Shown here: positions 51,915 to 55,470 of the stretch, one piece after another | Position numbering within the stretch: position 1 is the first letter of the stretch | How the letters are laid out: every line of letters begins with the position of its first letter | Source: Bacteroides sp. | GTDB lineage: Bacteria > Bacteroidota > Bacteroidia > Bacteroidales > UBA7960 | Direction of reading: 5' to 3' | DNA length: 55,470 nucleotides | NCBI GenBank assembly: GCA_036351255.1 | Contig: JAZBOS010000158.1 | Location: forward strand, 1-55,470 | Made by a program: the position numbers and the translations under genes | Notes under the pieces: model-generated | Seen by the model: only the letters and a program-made list of their open reading frames with translations | Database searches by the model: none | What the model was told of the DNA's origin: nothing

Positions 51915-52433
51915 TTAGAATTGAAAACCAAATTTAAGCTGAAAGTCTAAGGGAAAACCTGTACTTAAATACCAATCCGTCTCATCACCAAGATTTGAAG
52001 GAGCTGAAAGTAATCTTAAACCTAATAAAGGCTCAACTGTAAAATGTTTTCCAAACAAAAATTTGTATCCAGCATTTAAGCCAAAACCATAAATAGGCGA
52101 TCTTATGTCTTCTAAATCTCCAGCAGAAGAATTATAATTTCCCAAGAGATTTCCATATATCATTTTGGCCTGAGCAAAAACACCTTCTGTATTACCCTCT
52201 TTTTTTCTATATATTCTAATAAATGGTTCAAAAACAGGGCCTTTCCAGTTTTGCAAATAATAATTCATATTTATACCGAAACTTGCTCTATCTTTTAGTG
52301 GTAATTCATATTGGACTCGCACTTTAGTATTAATTATTCCTAATGTCCCAGAAACATGTCCTTTAAAATTTTGAGCATATGAAAAGCAGGAGGTAAATAA
52401 TGCTATAAAAAGCATCGCAAATTTTATTTTCAT
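51915..52433 (-). CDS. Small outer-membrane beta-barrel protein, unknown function
   Basis: 172 residues from ATG 52433 (signal peptide ending SCFSYAQ). The mature part is built of alternating aromatic strands and ends with PLDFQLKFGFQF, a typical barrel terminus. Low G+C (about one third) sets it apart from the island genes. The upstream in-frame ATG at 52460 is part of the conserved leader element (52451-52512), so a start there is also possible, adding nine residues before the signal peptide. No family recognised. Confidence 0.7.
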   Translation of the reverse strand: MKIKFAMLFIALFTSCFSYAQNFKGHVSGTLGIINTKVRVQYELPLKDRASFGINMNYYLQNWKGPVFEPFIRIYRKKEGNTEGVFAQAKMIYGNLLGNYNSSAGDLEDIRSPIYGFGLNAGYKFLFGKHFTVEPLLGLRLLSAPSNLGDETDWYLSTGFPLDFQLKFGFQF

Positions 52434-52450
52434 TTTTCTGAATTTAATTT

Positions 52451-52512
52451 TCCTACTCATATTGCTTTTCGGTTACGCACCGTTTATTTAAGTTGTTTCT
52501 GGTCTCAACTTT
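52451..52512 (-). promoter_or_regulatory. Conserved leader element A
   Basis: Read on the minus strand it has a hairpin (AAGTTG/CAACTT around ACCAG), a second small hairpin (CGGT/ACCG), then GAAAAGC and an ATGAGTAGG start. The same order recurs before the lipoprotein gene at 53139 (element B). Here the ATG at 52460 runs in frame into the barrel gene. Confidence 0.6.
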
Positions 52513-52939
52513 TGTTTGTCAGTTTAACAAAATATTTTTCAAGAACTATCAAAGTTGTTTTTTGGTTGTTCTTTTGTTCGTTGTGTTGTTTCTTAAACTT
52601 GCCCAAAATAAGGATCAGGAAAAAGAGTAAGTACATTGTTTCTCGAGAAAAAAAGCAACACTTTGCCCAGATGCTTCCATTTTATTTTGAAGGTCCTCTT
52701 ATTTTGCTGTTTTATTTTTCATTGCGAAGTTTTCGCATTAAATATTTAGCCTGATCCGATGATTTAAGGGGCCATTAAACAGCTATACGAAAGAAGAAAT
52801 TAATTATCTCGTTTGCATTGATGCTTAATGAAGAATTTTTAAAATACATCACGAGAATTATATTGGTTTAATTTAAAATCAGACCTTGTTTTCTCCAGAT
52901 AGGATTCAAACTGACCGCAAAAAGTTAATTGGTAGCGCA

Positions 52940-52964
52940 GGAAGGAGGAATTTCACCTCCTTCC
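52940..52964. other. Strong isolated hairpin
   Basis: GGAAGGAGG pairs perfectly with CCTCCTTCC over a 7-nt loop. It is not next to a gene end and has no T-run, so it is not a clear terminator. It may be a fragment of a structured element; group II intron remnants were considered but cannot be shown. Confidence 0.4.
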
Positions 52965-53066
52965 CATCACAACCTTTCACTGAGCCGCAAATAAACTTAT
53001 TAGACCATAAGGTTAGTATTAATCAAAGCTTCGGGCTTGAAAAGAAAAACCCTATTCGCTAATGAT

Positions 53067-53091
53067 GAAAAAAACAAGGGATTGTTCCCTT
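53067..53091 (-). terminator. Terminator of the 129-residue lipoprotein gene
   Basis: On the minus strand AAGGGA and TCCCTT form a stem with a 4-nt loop, followed by a run of seven T. Confidence 0.65.
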
Positions 53092-53138
53092 TTCGTTTTA
53101 ACAAAAAAGACGGACGGTTTATCCAAATTTTAATCAAC

Positions 53139-53528
53139 CTACCTTTTAGGTTCCAGTTTAAAAAACGATTCCTCTTCATCGTAAAACCAAAAGGCATCAG
53201 CAGTAAGTTTGTCGACTACCCAGATAAGCTCTTCTCCTAAAAATATTACCTTAATTGTCGTTTCATTGGCTCCCCATTCCCACTGGACAGTTTGCGAAAA
53301 CGATTCACCATCATCAGTAACTTCTATGACCAACATGCCACTTTTTTCAAACTTTAATGAAATGGACCCGAAACCTTCAGTCTCTCCATCAATACTTAAA
53401 ACATTCCATTCCTTGGTTAGTAAATCCGTATTCGTTGGCATAGGTTCTTCCTCCTCTTTGCTGCAACCAGCAAAAGTTAGCAACACAATACCAATACTTA
53501 GCAAAATTTTAAAATTAAGTTTTGTCAT
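53139..53528 (-). CDS. Small lipoprotein, probable lipocalin-like fold
   Basis: 129 residues. The lipobox TFAGC places acylation on Cys21, followed by an acidic linker (KEEEEP). The remainder resembles the small lipocalin-like domains of Bacteroidota (LLTKEWNVLSIDGE, FEKSGMLVIEVTDDGE, QWEWGANETTI, ending FFKLEP). Ligand unknown. The start ATG overlaps by 1 nt the stop of a nine-codon leader frame (53554-53528) that begins at the conserved ATGAGTAGG, so it is probably translated by coupling. Confidence 0.72.
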   Translation of the reverse strand: MTKLNFKILLSIGIVLLTFAGCSKEEEEPMPTNTDLLTKEWNVLSIDGETEGFGSISLKFEKSGMLVIEVTDDGESFSQTVQWEWGANETTIKVIFLGEELIWVVDKLTADAFWFYDEEESFFKLEPKR

Positions 53529-53554
53529 TATTTTGAAATTAGCTTCCTACTCAT
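53528..53554 (-). CDS. Leader peptide MSRKLISK upstream of the lipoprotein gene
   Basis: Eight codons plus stop: ATG at 53554, TAA at 53530-53528, the last A of which is the first base of the lipoprotein ATG. The first four residues (MSRK) equal the first four residues of the alternative start of the barrel gene at 52460, because both lie in the conserved leader element. Expression is inferred from the arrangement only. Confidence 0.45.
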   Translation of the reverse strand: MSRKLISK

Positions 53555-53631
53555 AAGGCTTTTCAGAAACGCCCCCCGATCGCAACTATCTGGGTAGTCC
53601 GTTTTTTAAAGTGGGTGCTGGCCTCCACTTG
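53545..53631 (-). promoter_or_regulatory. Conserved leader element B
   Basis: On the minus strand: hairpin AAGTGG/CCACTT around GGCCAG, then AAAAAACGG, a 22-nt insertion not found in element A, then GGGGCGT, GAAAAGC and ATGAGTAGGAA. It is homologous to element A (52451-52512) although the genes that follow are unrelated. Confidence 0.6.
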
Positions 53632-53731
53632 ATTGCTTAAGAATTGTCAAGCTTGTTATCAAAAGTCTTTTGAAAAACTATTTGAAAACGAAGGATAAGT
53701 TGTTAGGATAAATGGGGACATTAGGCAAATG

Positions 53732-54343
53732 CTAAAATGCCTTACCGATTTTTAGTGAGAATCCAAGAAAATTTTCTTCGCCATCATCGTGCCAGATTCG
53801 GGGACCGGCGTCAAGGCTAAACCTAAAATTATTTTTTGTTAGTACATTAATTCCTATTGGGAAATATGTCTTTAAGCCGCCCATAAAACCCCAGCCTGGC
53901 AATACGCCAACATGAAAATTCAATCGTCCACTTCTGATAGCAGGAAAATAAAATTTAGCCCCTAAAGAAGCTCCGATTAATCCAATTTGAAATTCTGTTC
54001 CTATGTATGGGCTCAATAATCTTTCATAAGCAATCCCAAACCAAGGATCATCAGCTCCTAACTTTAAGCTGACAAAGTTCTTGGGAAAGGTTTTCTCATT
54101 ATTTTTTAAAGATTCTGTATTTCTATTAAAAGATTCAAAACCAGCAGCTATTCGGGATGACAATTTATCCATTTGCGAATTACCGCTTGAGGAAGCTGCT
54201 GACCAAGCGGTAACTTCAACCGGAATATGGGAACTAGTATTTGATTGTAAACTGATTTCATTTCTGAAATTTATTTGACCAAAAGAAACCAATGGAAAGA
54301 TTAAAAAAACAAAAAAAAATTTTTTACAAATATATTTTGACAT
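53732..54343 (-). CDS. Secreted protein, probable outer-membrane barrel, unknown function
   Basis: 203 residues. Signal peptide about 1-22 (ending PLVSFGQ). Residues 30-90 are polar and Ser/Asn-rich; from about 95 the pattern is of alternating strands (FVSLKLGADDPWFGIAYERL, GLIGASLGAKFYF, LNFHVGVLPGWGFMGG) ending FLGFSLKIGKAF, consistent with a small barrel. A-T-rich (about 33% G+C). No conserved leader of the A/B type was found upstream. No family recognised. Confidence 0.7.
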   Translation of the reverse strand: MSKYICKKFFFVFLIFPLVSFGQINFRNEISLQSNTSSHIPVEVTAWSAASSSGNSQMDKLSSRIAAGFESFNRNTESLKNNEKTFPKNFVSLKLGADDPWFGIAYERLLSPYIGTEFQIGLIGASLGAKFYFPAIRSGRLNFHVGVLPGWGFMGGLKTYFPIGINVLTKNNFRFSLDAGPRIWHDDGEENFLGFSLKIGKAF

Positions 54344-54763
54344 GATTTCTATGAATTAGTATTTCGCGACATAGCGAGCCAGACTGATTTAAACATTTGT
54401 TTTACTCTATTGTTCATTATTATTTTAATTATTATTTTAAGCCCATGAATCCAGGTATTAATCTTCCTTTGGGATTATTATCGTTCGTATTTTTCGAACA
54501 CCAGAAACCTCCCAATTTATAAGGGGAAAGTCAAAAAAAAGGCAGACAAGCGGGCAGTTTAACTAATTTGTTCAAAAGCCCTAGATCTGCCAAAAGGTCA
54601 AAAATGATTAGCCGATATTTTTCGCCCCGGATTTTTTCTCTTGACAGGCAAAAAAGGATAGTGATTGGAGTATTTGTAAATGAGCCCCTTCACTAATCCT
54701 CTTTTCTCCTCAGTCTCAAAAGTCTTTTTAGTCCCTTAAGTCTCATAAGTCCTCAAGTCTCCC
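54344..54763. other. Non-coding region upstream of the exported-protein gene
   Basis: 420 nt, very AT-rich up to about 54530, then turning GC-rich toward the permease. A small hairpin GTTCG/CGAAC lies near 54484-54500. Positions 54640-54763 match 51297-51408 and are the downstream flank of the permease gene. No gene is seen. Confidence 0.5.
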
Positions 54764-55470
54764 CTACTGCATTCTCACTCTTGGATCCAGCAGCCCGTAA
54801 AGGATGTCGACGGTGATGTTGACCAGCACGAGCATGACGGAGATGAGCAGCACGGCGCCCATCACCACGGGGAAGTCGTAAGTTTCGAGGGCGCTGACGA
54901 TGACCACGCCGATGCCTTTCCAGTCGAAGACATATTCGACGAACACGGCGCCTGCCATCAGGGAGGCGAACCACCCGGAGATGGCGGTGATGACGGGGTT
55001 CATGGCGTTGCGCAGGGCGTGGCGGGTGATGACGCGCCAGAGGCTGAGGCCCTTGGCACGGGCGGTGCGGATATAGTCCTGGGCCATAACCTGCTGGAGG
55101 GAGCTGCGGGTGAGCTCGGTGACCACTGCCAGGGGTCGTATGCCCAGGGTGAGGGCGGGCAGGATGAGGTTTTTCCACTGTATGTATTCGCCGCGCCCAA
55201 AGTCGTCGACGGCATAGAGGCTGCCGGTCATATTGAGGCCGGTGTAGTCGCCCAGCACGAAGGCAAAGAGCCAGGCGATGAGGATGGCGGCGAAGAAGGA
55301 GGGCAAGGACATGCCCAGCACCGAGAACACCATGATGACGCGCCCCATGGCGGGGCTGTCCTTCACCACCGACACCACGCCCAGGGCGATGCCCAGCAGC
55401 ATGGCAAAGAGGATGGCCACAGCGGCCAGCAGCAGGGTGTTGGGAAAGGCCTCGGCCAGGATAGAGGTCA
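54764..55470 (-). CDS. ABC transporter permease, OppB/DppB type (5' end outside window)
   Basis: About 235 C-terminal residues of an inner-membrane permease for peptide, nickel or similar uptake (binding-protein-dependent transport family). Four or five helices remain. The EAA-loop motif QDYIRTARAKGL and the following HALRNAMNPVITAISG are intact, and the ending DPRVRMQ is typical. The frame is open through the right edge, so the N-terminus is missing; the GTG at 55420 should not be taken as a start. G+C is about 64%, far above its neighbours. A decayed duplicate of its C-terminal part lies at 51409-51549. Confidence 0.88.
   Translation of the reverse strand, partial: TSILAEAFPNTLLLAAVAILFAMLLGIALGVVSVVKDSPAMGRVIMVFSVLGMSLPSFFAAILIAWLFAFVLGDYTGLNMTGSLYAVDDFGRGEYIQWKNLILPALTLGIRPLAVVTELTRSSLQQVMAQDYIRTARAKGLSLWRVITRHALRNAMNPVITAISGWFASLMAGAVFVEYVFDWKGIGVVIVSALETYDFPVVMGAVLLISVMLVLVNITVDILYGLLDPRVRMQ

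Larger units (their letters stand above)
52434..53138. other. AT-rich gap between two exported-protein genes
   Basis: About 705 nt. It contains leader element A, a hairpin at 52940-52964, the terminator of the next gene at 53067-53091, and no convincing gene. Frames on the plus strand (for instance 52512-52754) are low-complexity and not supported. Confidence 0.5.

Noticed and set aside
52940..52964. Hairpin considered as a group II intron remnant
   Set aside because: No reverse-transcriptase gene or domain V sequence was found in the window.

Overview
The window looks like chromosomal DNA of a free-living Bacteroidota bacterium, probably class Bacteroidia. This rests on gene content: a TPR/beta-propeller/OmpA envelope protein, a FloA/NfeD pair, purK-purE, a PduO-type adenosyltransferase, many Bacteroidota-type lipoproteins, LytTR regulators and small outer-membrane barrels. 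Two promoters also fit the Bacteroidota TTTG-N19-21-TAnnTTTG pattern. Ordinary regions are about 45% G+C. I saw no rRNA, tRNA, CRISPR array, intact insertion sequence or complete prophage.

Layout. (1) 1-270 is a repeat-rich intergenic stretch. (2) 270-2413 (minus) carries an ATP:cob(I)alamin adenosyltransferase, a LolD/MacB-type ABC ATPase whose switch histidine is replaced by Asp, and a SAM methyltransferase. (3) 2534-5663 (plus) has a TPR protein and a PorE-like TPR/propeller/OmpA protein; their convergent neighbour is an Hsp20 chaperone, with a strong shared terminator between. (4) 6467-12020 (plus) is a complete seven-gene mrpABCDEFG cation/proton antiporter operon. (5) 12027-18671 (minus) holds a GNAT acetyltransferase, a class III aminotransferase, RarA, a Ste24-type protease and a VWA-like membrane protein. 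(6) uspA is divergent at 18874. (7) 19784-31965 (minus) is a dense housekeeping run: purK-purE-tsaC, then tpiA-prmA-giant secreted protein-plsY, then clpS-M48 lipoprotein-nfeD-floA. (8) 32184-36414 is mixed: a DJ-1/PfpI protein, a secreted protein with a membrane LytTR regulator, a lone MotA/TolQ/ExbB-like protein, a PIG-L deacetylase and a small membrane protein.

(9) 36975-50666 (minus) is the most unusual part: a co-directional set of exported hydrolases. It contains a penicillin-V-acylase-type Ntn amidohydrolase, a lipoprotein made of about twelve G-D-D-x-Y repeats, an S41 protease, a C45-type acyltransferase lipoprotein, an isoprenylcysteine-methyltransferase-like membrane protein, a C10 cysteine protease with no propeptide, a double-headed esterase/beta-lactamase-fold protein, a small membrane protein and a second beta-lactamase-fold hydrolase. 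Upstream lie a LytTR response regulator, its histidine kinase and a second methyltransferase-like membrane protein. Several genes overlap by 4 nt or sit 10-66 nt apart, so most of the set is probably co-transcribed. What it does as a system cannot be read from sequence; processing of amide- or peptide-linked compounds in the envelope is my inference.

(10) 50667-55470 is accessory DNA. It carries a decayed partial duplicate of an OppB/DppB-type permease gene, three AT-rich genes for small exported proteins (two preceded by the same conserved leader), and the very GC-rich 3' part of the intact permease gene, which runs off the right edge. The sharp composition changes suggest recombination or gene acquisition.

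How the genes work together: the Mrp operon would maintain Na+/pH homeostasis; purK/purE feed purine synthesis; TsaC and PrmA act on the translation machinery; PlsY starts phospholipid synthesis; ClpS directs substrates to ClpAP; FloA/NfeD organise membrane domains.
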